DNA of 64,000 nt from Chrysogorgia sp. JL179-B06 (GCA_035772405.1 JAYKKM010000341.1:843501-907500); one strand, 5' to 3'; positions 1 through 63,383 are shown, numbered from the stretch's first letter. Program-made: numbers and translations. The notes: generated by a model from the sequence alone, not told the origin.

Positions 1-1742
1 GCGCCTGGTCAGATGGAAGAATTTCGACAAGCAATTCAGGATTTGCTGGATACAGAGGTCATAACAGAGTCCAAGAGTCCTTACGCATCCCCTGTGGTGA
101 TAGTTCGCAAGCGAGACAACAGTATAAGGTTATGTGTGGACTTTCGTAAGTTAAACGCAAGAACCATAAAGGATTCATACCCAATTCCCCGAGTGACTGA
201 GATTTTGCACGCATTAAGTGGCTCAAAGTACTTTTGTACTTTGGATCTTCACAGTGGGTACCTACAAGTTCAAATGGCAGAATGTGACCGTCCAAAAACA
301 GCCATGACAACGCTATTGGGATTATACGAATTCAACAGAATGCCGTTTGGACTTACCAATGCCCCTGCCACGTTTCAGAGATTAATGGAGCATTGCCTAA
401 AGGATTTGAATTTCAAGAAGTGTGTGGTGTACATCGACGATGTCATTGTATTTGCGAACAGTTTCGACGAAATGCTTGAAAGGTTGGAGGAAGTTCTGAA
501 CCGCCTCAGTCAGTTTGGCGTCAAGCTAAAACCTTTCAAATGTAAACTTTTCCAAAGCAAAGTTAAATGTCTTGGACACATTGTTTCTGCGAAGGGCATC
601 GAGCCAGACCCAGAGAAGATTGAATCATTACAGGAGTGGTTGTTAAACCCACCAAAGAATGGCAAGCAGCTCCAGACCTTCTTAGGATTCGCCAGTTATT
701 ACCGCTCATTTGTCTACCAATTTTCCAAGATAGCTGAACCTCTTCCACGGTTGCTGGCTGGAGGGCATGGGAAAGTAAAGAAAAACCCCAGAAGAATCCA
801 CCATTTGTTTGGACGAGGGAATGCCAAGATTCTTTTGAGACACTTATTTCCAAACTTACCTCTCCTCCAATTCTTGGATTTCCTGATTTTAAGCTTCCTT
901 TCATCATCCATACCGATGCAAGCGGGTATGGCCTAGGCGCTGCCTTGTACAAGATGCAAGATAACAAAGCTCGAGTCATCGCTTACGCGAGTCGAGCTTT
1001 GAACTCGGCAGAACGGAACTACTCAGCATATCGGAGAGAATTCCTAGCTCTCAAGTGGGCCATCACTGAGAAATTTCGAGAGTACCTTTACGGGATGAAG
1101 TGCCATGTTGTGACGGATAGTAATCCGTTAACTTACCTCATTACGTCAGCAAAACTCAGCCCGACAGATCAACGATGGCTAACATCCTTGGCACCATTCG
1201 ATTTTACCATCACGTATCGCAGAGGCAAGTAAAATGGTGATGCAGATGGCCTTTCTAGAATCCCACGCGAAGGTTCGGGCTCCGAGAGGAGTGATGGCAA
1301 ATCGGATTACCTCACCCAATTCTTGAACCGACTCCAGCCTTTGGAATCACCTACTGCTGATCTCTCAGAGCAAGCATTTCAAGCCCTATGTCAATCCTGC
1401 AATGTTCATGATCCTGAATCGGACGATGATATTTGGTCACCAGCAGTTGAAGTTATTGGTGCAAGACCAGAAGCAGTTGTAGCCGATCTTGGACGCTCCG
1501 TTCTCCAAGGAATCTCGTCAGTAACCAAAGCGACTATCAATTGGCCAGAACTACAACGCCAGGACCCCACCATTGCTGAGGTCTTACCATTTGTCCAGAG
1601 TGCAACCCCGCCTAAGTCAGAAGAACTTTCGCGTATGTGTCCAGAGGCTCGGAGACTAGCTCAGGAGTTCAACCGTTTGGTTATTCGCGATGGGATTTTA
1701 AAACGGTGTCGTGACGAGGAAGGAACCCAAAGTTTCCAGCTA
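1..1742 (+). pseudogene. Ty3/gypsy pol, RT and RNase H part, broken
   Basis: Reverse transcriptase of a Ty3/gypsy (Metaviridae) retrotransposon, entering from the left edge of the window. Seen: RT motifs FCTLDLHSGY, MPFGLTNAPATFQ and YIDDV between about 10 and 760. The frame is then lost near 780-790, in a run of A and C, and continues in another frame with the RNase H domain (YASRALNSAERNYSAYRREF, VVTDSNPLTYL) at about 790-1,230. An in-frame TAA at 1,230-1,232 sits just after RRGK, and the linker towards integrase is then open to 1,751. Protease, gag and the 5' LTR lie outside the window. With a frameshift, a stop and an insertion at 1,743 it cannot give a complete polyprotein. The family call rests on the motif order RT - RNase H - integrase. 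Confidence 0.9.
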
Positions 1743-4179
1743 CACACGTAAAAATCTCACAGGCTGTAACAAGGTTGTTGGCTCAACAACCTTGTTACAG
1801 CCTGTTAACATGCTAGAACATGATTGTTGAAATAACAGCATTGTTCAAGCATGTTACAACATGCATCTTACAACTTGGCGAATCGACAATGCTTGTTCAT
1901 GCATGTTACAACAAGCAAAAACAAGCTTGATACAACAACCAAGTTCATGGTTGTTGTAACATTGCTGTTCTTGGATGTTATTTCATCATGCTCTGACAAC
2001 ATGTTGTATCATGCATGAACATGGCTGTTGATTTGACATGATAGTTTTATGTTGTTCCAACAGGCATGAACAAGGTTGTTTGTTCGACAGCATTGTTCAT
2101 GCCTGTTGCGAGTACTCAACCGGTTTGAACCAGTTTATAATCAGGAATAATTTTGAATACATATATATCCACGCCATCCGAGAGCGAAATTTGAACAAGA
2201 CAGTTTTAATATTTTTGTGCTGCTGTTTTCACGAAATTTAATGGTTTAATTCCTAACATTTATAGCCTACCAAGAAAGACGAAGAAACAGAACTGGATAT
2301 CCCGCCGCCAAAAGAGGCTGAAACTTTCCACATCGTCTTGGGCATTGGAGATTGTTTTCGACTGCCACTATATACATATAGGCTGACTAGCGAATGGAAA
2401 TTGAGATTATAAACGACAACGCATTTTTGGCTGAGTGGAAATTCACCGGCAGATCCGAAAATAACCATATTCTGTGCCAAGTTGCCAACGTGTCAAAGAC
2501 TAAGAGGTACTGTAAGCGGTTATTTTTCTTTGGCACTTTGCCTTTTTAGTGCGCTCGATTAATATTTCCAGTTAAAGTCTTTTCCTGTTTCCAAGGCGGA
2601 AGTCAGTCTTTAAAAAGGCTTCCAAGTTTTTCCAACGACATACAGTAAGTTAACTTAAGCAATTACATGGTCACTTCGGTTTCAGGTTCAGTCGAAGGCA
2701 TGACGAAGCTGAAGGAAGAAATTAAGAAAACACTCGCGAAAGTGAAAACGAGGCTATTGCCTATTGGGGCAAGTTTATCTCGCCATGTTTGTTCATGAAG
2801 GAAAATGGTGAATAACTTCCGAACTTATACGGATTGTTGAAATACATCATGTACGTATGTTGTTAGAAATTTCATAAGCTTTCATTTGATGTATAGTTCA
2901 AGTCTGTGAGTTTTGTGTAACGTTTTAAAATGTTCAAAATGTTCAAAATGTTCGCACCATTGCTCGTCAAATAATTATAATGGCCAATAGACTTTCCACA
3001 AGTGTTTTAGGATATTAGATATTGTTTGCACAATGCTTAACGCACAAACTTGATCTATATATCAATCAAAAGATATTCTAAAGTACTATTTATGGTAAAG
3101 TTTTCTAGTTTCTTGCTTAAAGGGAAGTATTTTAAAAATGGGAAAAAAGTTTGAGATTTGCCTTTTCCGACAGGATGCACATGTATTAACTTAAAAGAGA
3201 ACACGTAAAAAACAATATACTAGTCAAGTCTCTGCATGCAGAATGATATAAAATAAAGCTAAAGCTTAACTTACATCGACGTCGTTGTGGTTTGAATTTA
3301 TGGATCGTAAATATTATACATTCTGTATTTATCTATTTTTTATATATTTTTAGATGCACGTTTGGAAATTTTACTCTATTACCCGTATTCAAGACCATTA
3401 GACCAAGTTCTGAAAAAATCGACGTGAATGAACCAGGCCATGCACTGCAGAATGTGAAACTGATATCTGACATTCAAAGATGATTAACACTGCAAGATCT
3501 TATAGTTTCTATTTTTATGGCTAAGGCTAGGGATCGCGTTCACAACATGACCACAATTCAAATTCGCGAAACCAACTTTTGAGACGGGCAAGCAGTGGCC
3601 TATGCCGTTTGAAGAATGACTTGTGGTCTTAATGTTTGTGGAAGCGAAGACTGATTATATTACAGGGTATTTTTGTATAAAAAAGTATTGTAAGCTTGCC
3701 TATTTTGTGAATGTTTTTGTTATCTTTTGCAACAAAGCCCAAATATATTTTCAGGTGTTGTCAATATTTTTTGTTCGTCGTGCTGTTGCATGGCAACACA
3801 CGATACACGGGGCCCCGCGAGAAGAACGCGTAGTAAACACGAGAAAATCTCGAGTTCAACAGTCAAAAACAGCATTGATATCATGCCTGAAATACGCTGT
3901 CAGAACAACCATGTTCTTGGATGTTATTTCATCACGCTAAATCAACGCTGTTATCATGCATGAAACATACTGTTTCAACAACGCTCTTCAAGCCTGTTCA
4001 TTCATCAAGCCGTAAACAGCCTGTTCCAACAGGCAAGGACAAGCCTGTCAACAGGCAAGAACAAGCCTGTCAACAGCCATGTTCTTGCTGGCCAGCTCAA
4101 GCATGTTCTAGCCTGTCGGTAACAGGCTTGTTTTTGCCTGTTGACAGGCAAAAACAAGCTGTGCGTTTTTACGCGTGTA
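1743..4179. mobile_element. 2.4-kb non-autonomous DNA transposon inside the gypsy pol gene
   Basis: The left end CACACGTAAAAA (1,743-1,754) is mirrored by TTTTTACGCGTGTA (4,166-4,179), and TA flanks both sides (1,741-1,742 and 4,180-4,181). Removing 1,743-4,181 brings the pol reading frame of the RNase H side and the integrase side back into register, which supports these borders. No transposase is visible inside. Both subterminal regions (about 1,760-2,110 and 3,850-4,160) are dense in short palindromes such as AACAAGGTTGTT and GCCTGTNNACAGGC. They also share a direct repeat of about 55 bp that starts GTTCTTGGATGTTATTTCAT (near 1,970 and 3,912). The middle (2,250-3,850) shows no gene I can recognise. 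A TA target suggests mobilisation by a Tc1/mariner-like or similar transposase (inference). Confidence 0.6.
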
Positions 4180-4181
4180 TA

Positions 4182-5862
4182 GTGTTACCTGTAGCCAGCC
4201 GACAACAAGCACTGCAGGGAATGCACAATGAACTTGGTCATCCTGGTCGAGACCGTACCATGGAACTTGCTCGGGCACGTTTCTTTTGGCCGTATATGAC
4301 ACGTGATGTAGAGCACTACATTGCAAGTTGCGACAGGTGTATAAAGCGCAAGGCGTCTTCCCCGGCTGCAGCCCCAATGCTCTCCTCGGAAACAACGGAA
4401 CCTTTTGAAGTGTTGGCAATTGATTTTCTATCATTGGAAGAAGGTAAAGGTGGCTTTAGTATAACATTCTAGTCATCACTGATAGCTTTACCAAGTTTGC
4501 GTGGGCATATCCAACCCGAAATCAGAAGGCTTCTACAGTGGCAAAGATCTTGTGGGAAAAGGTCTTCATGAACTATGGTTTTCCACACCGCATCCATTCA
4601 GACCAGGAGCTGATTTCGAGTCTACACTTATACCAGAGCTGTGTAAATTAGCGGGAATCGTGAAATCCCGTACGACGCCATATCATCCACAGGGAAATGG
4701 ACAAACTGAACGCTTCAATAGGACCCTGTTGAATATACTCGGAAGCCTTGACAAAGACCAAAAGTCAAGTTGGCCAGATTACGTTCTCGTCTTCGTACAT
4801 GCCTACAACTGCCTGAAGCATACTTCGACCAAGTACTCGCCTTATTATCTTATGTTTGGTCGAAGCCCGAGACTACCGATTGATATCAACTTTGGACTGG
4901 GTAACTTTGGACTGGGTACCAATCTGCCATCGTCCCAAAACCGTTATGTGGACGAACTTCGTGCTCGGTTGAAGTATGCATACGAGAGAGCTACCCAAGA
5001 TGTCCAAAGCGCAACGACAAGGAACAAGAAGCGTTACGACCTGATGGTGAAAGACCTGCAGTTTCAACATGGTGATCGTGTCCTTGTTCGGAATCTCACT
5101 GTACGTGGAAAGCACAAGTTAGCCGATAGGTGGGAGGACCAAACCCACATAGTGATAAAGAGGATGGGAGAGCTACCAGTGTACAAGGTCAGACCAGAAG
5201 GTGAAGGACGAGAACGTGTGCTTCATCGGAACGTCTTGCTGCCCCTCACAGTTGTTCCTGTTGGGTCACACCCCACCGAGAAGGAAACGATAGCGCCTGG
5301 CAGTTCCGGTTCCCCACGGCGACGTTGTAAGCTGCATGTACTTCCTGATCAAGCACGGCAACAACAAGTGGCAACCACGCCAAACGATGTCAATGAAGAA
5401 CCTGTGTTAGTCGTCTCGCGATCGCTAAATACAGGAGCTGAGGAGTTTATACCAGCCTTGTCAGAAGAATTACCACACGAAACTGTTCCAGTTTTAATTG
5501 ACCAAGATACCACACCTGGATCACCGTTGGGTGAACTGATTCCTTTGTCAGAAGAATTACCACATGAAACTGTTCCAGTTTCAACTGACCAAGATACCAC
5601 ACCTGCATCACATTTGGGTGAACTGAATCCTTTGTCAGAAGAATTACCACATGAAACTGTTCCAGTTTCAACTGACCAAGATACCACACCTGCATCACCT
5701 TTGGGTGAACTGAGTCCCCCCACTTTGAGGAGATCTATCCGCAACAGTTGCCGACCCGAACGACTTGGATACAACTCGGTGTGGTCCCAGAAAGCTGCTG
5801 TACTGTTATCCTTAGTGAACACTACTAACCGAGTGCTTGTTCAGGCGATGATCATTGGATGA
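4182..5862 (+). pseudogene. Ty3/gypsy integrase part of pol, frameshifted
   Basis: Continuation of the pol gene after the insertion. The zinc-binding HHCC region (HNELGHPGRDRT ... SCDRCIKRK) is at about 4,220-4,355, followed by AIDFLSLE, which carries the first catalytic Asp. The frame is broken near 4,440-4,500 and again around 4,590, where the residues normally around the second Asp are garbled (RPGADFES). The third catalytic region, PYHPQGNGQTERFNRT, is intact at about 4,680-4,725. A GPY/F-like C-terminal region and a Pro/Thr-rich tail follow. The frame ends at 5,862. This is the same element as the RT block at 1-1,742 and is not functional in this copy. Confidence 0.85.
5458..5718 (+). 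repeat. Three 87-bp in-frame tandem repeats in the gypsy integrase tail
   Basis: The unit starting TCAGAAGAATTACCACA recurs at 5,461, 5,548 and 5,635, a constant period of 87 bp (29 codons). Each unit encodes SEELPHETVPV followed by a DQDTTP stretch. The copies differ by only a few bases, so the expansion is recent. It lengthens a low-complexity tail outside the catalytic domain. Confidence 0.9.
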
Positions 5863-6110
5863 TCGCATTTTAGACTTTTATAAGTAGTTATAATTTTAAA
5901 GTTTAAATTAGTGTTAAAACATCGGGACGCTGTTTCCCCCTCTGGGAACATCATTTTGTGTACCCCCCTATAGGGATCTCAGTTGTAATGAGTACCCCCC
6001 TATAGAGTTCGTGTCGTGTGTTATGTATGTAAAATAAGAGAAGTACGGTAGTGAACCAGTTGAACTAAATGCAATAAAAAGAGTTTATCTGAACCCCTAT
6101 TACATGTGCA
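5863..6110 (+). other. Gypsy 3' end, putative 3' LTR
   Basis: Non-coding sequence after pol. A TG...CA-bounded stretch of about 170 bp (about 5,930-6,101) contains two TACCCCCCTATAG repeats (near 5,960 and 5,993) and an AATAAA at 6,074. Position and size would suit a short 3' LTR, but the 5' partner is outside the window, so this cannot be confirmed here. Confidence 0.3.
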
Positions 6111-6237
6111 GTAGTGTGACTGTTTATATTTCCTCGCCATGTTGTATGAATTACAGTCGAGCGAGACGAAGAACAACATTATTTTCGAAGAAAGTCAATT
6201 GCAATGCTGATATAAATGGTAACTATTTTAAACATGT

Positions 6238-6450
6238 CTTCAAAGGACATACATTCCACCTCTTCGGAAGACAAAAACAACGAGTAATCGAAGTAAATTA
6301 ACCGTCTGGCGTCAGAGTAAAATCGTCTGAACTTATAGTAAAACTACCACAATTTTTATGCGTTATATTTACAAAAGGTTTTCAACTCGTTGGACGCAGC
6401 GACCGTCTTCAATGGACATACATTCCACCTGTTCGGAAGACAAAAATCTT
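6238..6450 (+). repeat. Pair of 43-bp direct repeats
   Basis: A block running from GTCTTCAAAGGACATACATT to a CGGAAGAC core occurs at 6,238-6,280 and again with a few mismatches at 6,408-6,450. There is no coding evidence around it. The stretch 6,110-6,540 otherwise shows nothing I can name. Confidence 0.6.
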
Positions 6451-6539
6451 GACAAGATCTTGAAAAAGATTCCCACAGATCTTGATAATATTCCCACAGT
6501 GCTGGCTTTAGCGCAGATATATGTACGCATAGAGGACCT

Positions 6540-7480
6540 TTTGTTATTTATTCACAAAACAAGTTCACAATATACACATATACAATGTCTCCTCGTGACA
6601 ACACGTCACTTTCGTGTTTACGATAATCTCGTACTCAGTCTAAAGCTAAAGTGGAAAGAACATACAGAAGAAGTCAAACTTTCCTTCGCTATGAAGTTAA
6701 GTCTATTAAAGTCCATGGATTTTCTTCCACAATATATGCTGGAAGATTTTTACTGGAAAGTGATTTTCCCTGCTGTAACGTATTGTATCGTTGTTTGGGG
6801 AAACTGTGGCAAAACACAAATTAATATATTGGAAAGAATGCACGCAAGCTGCACGCATAATCTATAGGTTAGACTGGGATTTACCCAGTCATGATGTGAT
6901 GCTGAAAACTGGGTGGAAGACACTAAATAGCACATACAAACAAAGGTTATTGAGTACATTCCATAAATATTGTAACGGTGATGCACCAGACCAACTTTGT
7001 CAGAACATCATAACAAAGAAAAATAGCAACCTGAGAGGAGTGGAAAAGATGGTTATCCCAAGACCAGAAACTAACATCCTATACATAGACCAGTGACGTT
7101 TAGGGGAGCAGCTTTGTGGAACAAGCTGCCAGACAGTATCAGAAACGAGAAACGTTATTCCGTTTTTAAAGCATTAATAAGACAATATGATCTGGAAACA
7201 GAAGATTTTAAAATATATTCAAATAATAAGGACGATAATTATACATATTTTTAAATCATATTATATCTGTTATATACTTATATCTTTTACTGTAAAAATT
7301 TATTTATTTATTTACTTTTTTTTGTTATATAATACTTTTAATATTTTCATTTTATTGCAAATTTTATACCTGTAAATAACTTTTAAGTAAACACACGACC
7401 TGCACATCAGCAATGTGCTGCATATAAACTTAAATCGTGTTTAAATAAATGCTATTGATTGATTGATTGATTGATTGGTA
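6540..7480 (+). pseudogene. LINE reverse transcriptase C-terminal fragment
   Basis: 3' part of a non-LTR retrotransposon of the CR1/jockey group, 5'-truncated. Seen: LSLKLKWKEHTEEVK, FYWKVIFPAVTYCIVVWG and ECTQAARIIYRLDWDLPSHD, the thumb and post-RT region of such elements, with a frame change near 6,790-6,860. After it, at about 7,097-7,190, comes the usual terminal block (FRGAALWNKLPDSIRNE). The 3' end is marked by a short (ATTG)n tail at about 7,451-7,477, typical of LINEs that end in short tandem repeats. RT catalytic motifs are absent, so this is a dead insertion. Confidence 0.75.
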
Positions 7481-8428
7481 GCCACAAAAATAAACTTGAT
7501 GTTTTGTTATTTTCTTAGTTGAAACTCTTCATGCTGGGGCAGCACTTCCCTTGCGACAGTAATTCCTAGTATGAAACATAAAATGTTTTAACGAACCTGC
7601 TTGGATATCTCAATCTTTAAAGAGCGAGTGTCAGGGTCATGCATTGCGGGTGATTGTTATTGTTTTCATATAGCCCAATACGGACGTTTACAACAGATAG
7701 CAATACAAATATTCAGTCTAGTATATTTTCACTTTGGAAATCGACAAACTAACACGTTTAACGAAAGGATTGCAAAGATATCGACGGATTCGGATCACGG
7801 TTTGAATTAAGCGTCCCACAAAATGACCGGAGAGAAAAAGACAAGCGCGCGCAATGCATTACCCTGACCAGGGTGACCGAAGTACATTCAAGACCTTAAT
7901 GAACCATGCAAGTAAATCGTGAGAGAAAAACGTGTCGTGCCATGTTTTATCAAGTCCAAAGTTGAACATTTGAAAAATAGCTCACCTGCTGTTTCATGTT
8001 AAGAAATTGAGTAATATGGCCGCGCAGGTTTCGAGTCGTGAAGATCCAATGAATGTTTCTTTTACATCACATATAATATGGACCTGGTTCAATCCCTGCC
8101 GCCCTCGGTGATCTTGCCAACATTATATTTATAAATAAAACATTCCTCGAGCCTACGAAAGCCTTCGACCGTTTGCCATTTACATGTAGCTCCAATAATC
8201 AAAGAATCTAAGGAAATCGCCAGACATTTTGTGTTTCTGAATTATCTGTTTTTATAAAACTCGCAGGTCTGAATCCGACTAAGGATTAAAAGAAAATGCC
8301 GATATTTTAGCTTTCGGCTTTTTTCGGAAATTTACAAAACACTCTTACCAAGAAGCTTGTCTTCCACAATCGTGGAAGCATGCAGACATTATCCGATTCC
8401 GAAACAAAAAACCAGGGCCGTAGCGAAG
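7481..8428. other. No gene recognised; scattered repeat debris
   Basis: Only short open frames without recognisable domains. A segment at about 7,530-7,570 (containing AGCACTTCCCTTGCGA) recurs at about 29,325-29,358, so at least part is dispersed repeat. Confidence 0.4.
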
Positions 8429-8436
8429 GGGTATTG

Positions 8437-8962
8437 CAGGGGTGGCGCCAGAGGGGACCTTAGCCCCCATGTTGGGGAAAAATTAACAATTCGTCGGGGA
8501 ACAAACTGGAAGAAAAAAAAATTTAAAAAAAGAAGAAAAAAAAAAAAATGTTCGTCTTTTGTTTTCATAGAATCGTAAAAAGTTTTTTACGCATTAACAA
8601 CGTTTCGCTAAACAACGTCAAAGGAAATCAACTTTCATCTCTGGCACAAATCTATCAACTCTGTGTTGTTTCGTGCGCTCACTGTCATCTAGTTTTTGCG
8701 TGAATATTATTGTTAGAGTTAGTTTCGTATACAGTAAGGAAATACTAACTATAAAATCATGATTTTCACTGTTTTTATTTTTATTTTTTTTGGTTAAAAC
8801 TGACCCCAAAATGCAGGAAATGGCGTTTCACAGGCTAAGAAAATCAAAAATTGCACGGCCGGGAGCATGCCCCCGGGTCCCCTAGAAGAATTACCACAAC
8901 CTGTTAGCCCCCCTATCGGGGACCTTAGCCCCTGCGTCGGGGAATTCCTGGCGCTACCCCTG
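8437..8962. mobile_element. hAT-type MITE, 526 bp, with 8-bp target duplication
   Basis: Terminal inverted repeats CAGGGGTGGCGCCAG (8,437) and its near-perfect mirror CTGGCGCTACCCCTG (8,948-8,962) are flanked by identical 8-bp direct repeats GGGTATTG (8,429-8,436 and 8,963-8,970). An 8-bp duplication and CAGGGG-type ends are the signature of the hAT superfamily. No transposase is encoded, so it is non-autonomous. GGGACCTTAGCCCC blocks near both ends give a second, inner symmetry. Confidence 0.8.
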
Positions 8963-9131
8963 GGGTATTGGGGTGTGCGGCTACCCCCCCCCCCAACGTT
9001 TACAAAATTACAATATTCGGAAATTCGCCATTCTCGTTCCCAAAACCCTACACACAAACGGGATGTTTGCGAATATTACGAGAATGTGAATATTACGAGG
9101 TCTCCACGGGTCTCAAGACCTCCCTCCCCTA

Positions 9132-9164
9132 TCTATCTATCTACCTATATATCTACCACCTACA

Positions 9165-9232
<68 letters not shown>

Positions 9233-9300
9233 CATCTACCCATCTACCCATCTACCCATCTACCTATCTCCCTACCTACCTACCTACCTACCTATCTATA
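9132..9300 (+). repeat. (CTAT)n microsatellite grading into (CTAC)n
   Basis: Almost pure tetranucleotide repeat for about 170 bp. A second simple repeat, (ATT)n, is at about 9,520-9,600. The rest of 8,971-9,687 shows no gene. Confidence 0.95.
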
Positions 9301-9672
9301 AGAACTTAAAGATACCAAGATTTGCTATCTTTCGTTCTAACTGATCTCTATTTGTACAATGTACAACACCAAAAATAATTTTCCTTGTAATAGTTTCGCT
9401 GTCCATTAGTATTTTGCATTACTTTTGCTCTTACTACCCACTGCTGTCGAGACTTTTATTAGTTTCACTATATCTATTCTTCTAGTTTCTTCATCCCTCA
9501 TCCTAATCATCCAATCAAATTATTTTTATTATTATTTTTATCATTATTATTATTATTATTATATTACTATTATTTTATTATTATTATTACTGTTATGTTC
9601 GCTTATTATCCTTTTCATACTCTATCCATTTATACACCAACTGACCACCTCTATAGTTTAACTATAGTGGAG

Positions 9673-9678
9673 TTTATT
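9673..9678 (-). promoter_or_regulatory. Poly(A) signal of the Cys-loop receptor gene
   Basis: AATAAA on the minus strand only about ten bases after the TAA stop of the last receptor exon (9,688-9,690). It is the nearest canonical signal and would give a very short 3' UTR. Inferred from position only. Confidence 0.4.
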
Positions 9679-9687
9679 TGAAAACCT

Positions 9688-60557
<50,870 letters not shown>

Positions 60558-60826
60558 GGCGTCTTGGACCTGCACTGCAGAAATTGAACTCGTCTTGTTC
60601 TATAGTGCCCCTGAAAGCGAATGCTGACCAAAACAAACTGTCAGAAGGCAAAACGTCGTTGTCGTGGGACGACGCTTTGCCATCAATTATTAATCGTGTA
60701 ATGTTTTCACACACCAGCAGGGAGACAAACCTGCAGCGAGACATCATACCGCGCCTTAAGACAAAATAAAATATTAACACCCTTATCAGTACGTCTTAGA
60801 CTCGCAAGGCCTGATAGGAAATAATA

Positions 60827-60985
60827 ACTGCTTATTGACCGAGCGTGAGGTCTGAACAGTGAAATATCGGACTGAGGTTTTTTAGTACGGACCGAGCGAG
60901 CGAGGTCTGTGCAAAAAACCGAGGTCCGATATTTCACTGTATAGACCGAACAAGCGAGGTCAATAAGCTGTTTATTATATGGCAT
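60827..60985. mobile_element. Palindromic MITE, copy 2
   Basis: AACTGCTTATTGACCGAG ... GAGGTCAATAAGCTGTTTAT, same family and orientation as 13,262-13,400, with arms around ACGGACCGAGCGAGCGAGGT. It lies upstream of the receptor start. Confidence 0.7.
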
Positions 60986-62199
60986 CAAAAACAATTTTTA
61001 ACCATCACTGTCGACCTGGCTTTCGCAAGGCTTTCGCTAGCGTGCATTTGTTGGCTTTCTCGTTTTCATTGACTATACGCTTTGCACAAACAAACATTTT
61101 TATATCGAAAAAAACGCCTATTACCATTGAAATTTATTACAAAATATAACGTAACATTTCGTTCACTGAAGCCCAGCAAAGCCATTCAGCTAACATGTAA
61201 AAAGAGAAGCATTCTCCAAGTGATTTTCACTATTCTGACGAGGAAACAGATGAAAATGCCACTTTTCGTTACGAAAAGCCAGCAACAAAACAAGACAGGC
61301 CTTTTTAACAAAATATATAAAAAACAGGTGGAACTTTAAAACGTCCTTCAAAATACCTTTAGTTGCAATCATGGCGGAAATAAAATATATGACCTACCTT
61401 TCCCTGACTCTCGATTATCTCCTTGGGCTTTCCAAGTTCTTCAATTTAAACTTCATGAACGTCAAGCTAAAGAAGTTAGACCGAAGCGAATACGAACCAA
61501 GTAACTCCTAACCTTCATTTCTGTATCCTGCATTCTTTATATTCACAATCGTTTTACTCTTGTGTTTTATTTTATGTGCTAGCACGTTTTCCGAAGGCAT
61601 CTAGTGCTTTAAAAAAGACTGCTAGCCATCGACAAAAACGAGACAAACTGATAAACAACCTTGAAATCTCCGCCGGCAACAACAACATCCGGGACACCGG
61701 TCCGGATACGGAAAAAGACGGACCGTGGGCCGGATACGCATTTTTACGGACCGGGCATTAACCAATCAGAATTCAGGATACGTGAAAGCCATATAATAAT
61801 AAACAATATTGAGTTAGTAAGAGCGCTAGTAAGAGCGCCAGCTCTTACTTAATTTATTCAAAACTAAAAAAGACGTAAAAAGTGATGTAGCAGAATATAA
61901 TATGTTTGCCTGAATTTCTTTTGTTCTTATAGGTCCATTAACAACTATTATTATATATTGTAGTTTACTACGTGCATTTTGATTGGCTAAGAGCTTACGG
62001 TTAAATATCGCAATCACGCAAGAATCACGCAACCAACAGATAACTCTGTTATCTGCTAGCAGATAACTACATGTAAGTTATGTGAAAGTTGAGCCCGCGA
62101 TGAGTAATATTACAGGGAGCGAAGTAATTTTTCGAGGTTCAAAAATAAAGTTTTTCATACATGAGTACTATATTTTTTCTCCTAAAATATATAATAAAA
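60986..62199. other. No gene recognised upstream of the receptor
   Basis: A small frame at 61,372-61,512 (MAEIKYMTYLSLTLDYLLGL ...) has no family and no splice context I trust. A GC-rich block with GGTCCGGATACGG arms at about 61,690-61,760 looks like MITE debris. Confidence 0.45.
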
Positions 62200-62320
62200 C
62201 AATTATTGAATTCGGTTTTCGTGATATCCTGATTTATCAAGGTCTCGGTAAGTGTTCTCGACCTTGATAAATCCGGATATCACGAAAACCTCATCCAATA
62301 ATTGTTAAATATACCTCATT
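62200..62320. mobile_element. Palindromic MITE, third copy of the AACAATTATTGG family
   Basis: AACAATTATTGAATTCGGTT, TTCGTGATATCCTGATTTAT and their mirrors ending CCAATAATTGTT. Near-perfect arms around GGTCTCGGTAAGTGTTCTCG. Confidence 0.75.
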
Positions 62321-62654
62321 AAAATTAAATTCCACTAATACAACCTCGATCTATACTGACCACAAACCGAGTCTTATTAGTTGGGTAAATACGTACCTAA
62401 AATGAACAGGTTTTGTGATTGGCTATATGGAACAAAAGTGATAGGGTTAGGACATTGGTTTCTTTGTGGTTGATTCTATTGTTTTATTTTTGAATCAACC
62501 AATCACAAAACTTGATAGTATAGGTAGGTGATGACCCTATTAGTTCTAATACGACCTGATCTGACGTCATTGGATTCAAAGTATCTCAAAGGAAAGCTCG
62601 GAAGAAATTTTGGCAAACATGGTATTACAAGGGAATACCATAAAAAGAAATGAT

Positions 62655-62920
62655 TAGCTATGAAACCCCCCACTCGATGAGGGTCATTTAAGTATGGTTT
62701 TCATTTGGTCGCAACGGTGTCATAGTGGACGATGTAATAGAGTGTCTATCTATCTCTGAAATCTGTAAAGACTGTTTCCATACAGCAGACACAAGACAAG
62801 ATAGATCGACACTCTATTACATCGACCACTATAACACCGTTACGATCGTAGCGACCAAATGGAAACCAGGCTTTAGTGAAATTTACTAAATGACCTACAT
62901 CGAGCGGGATGTTTAATAGT
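62655..62920. mobile_element. Foldback element
   Basis: The arms CATTTGGTCGCAACGGTGTC and GATGTAATAGAGTGTCTATC are mirrored by GATCGACACTCTATTACATC and ...ACCGTTACGATCGTAGCGACC. Spacer about 45 bp. Confidence 0.7.
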
Positions 62921-62979
62921 TAATACACTTTATCATCGGTGTTAAGATGAATTGGTATCGTTTGACGTCGTGTTTCTTT

Positions 62980-63383
62980 CTTCACCAAAATACCAGTTTA
63001 TCTTGCTATCACAATTGCCAACAATAGACTAAGACAGGATGTTACTTTAGATCAAAGAACATCGTTTTGCCTTTGGCTTTGAGGATCTAATATATAACTC
63101 TTGATTTTTGTTTAAACACTACTAGTTTCGTGTATGATGGAACTGATAACTATCAACAGGTTTTTGGCACAGCCATGGGTTCACTCGTTTCTGCTGTGAT
63201 TGCTAATTTAGTGATGGAAGACATTGAACAGAGCAAAAGCGTCCGCGCCTGCAGTGAAGCCTTTTTTTGGAAACGATACGTCGAGATGTCATTTCCGCGG
63301 TATCCAAGAATGAAGTGGAAATTCTTTGGAACCACTTGAATTCAATAGAGCCTTCAATTCAATTCACAGTAGAACGTGAAAAG
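62980..63383 (+). pseudogene. Penelope-like reverse transcriptase fragment
   Basis: Plus strand: AITIANNRLRQDVTLDQRTS, then YDGTDNYQQVFGTAMGSLVS and AVIANLVMEDIEQ, then FWKRYVE and SIEPSIQFTVEREKREG. The Y.Q..G.AMGSP.S..IANL.ME..E block is the RT signature of Penelope-like elements. The catalytic (Y)VDD is mutated or shifted after FWKRYV. It ends abruptly against a minus-strand endonuclease fragment. Confidence 0.75.

Noticed and set aside
61372..61512. Small frame MAEIKYMTYLS... as a host gene
   Set aside because: Short, no family, no splice sites that connect it to anything.
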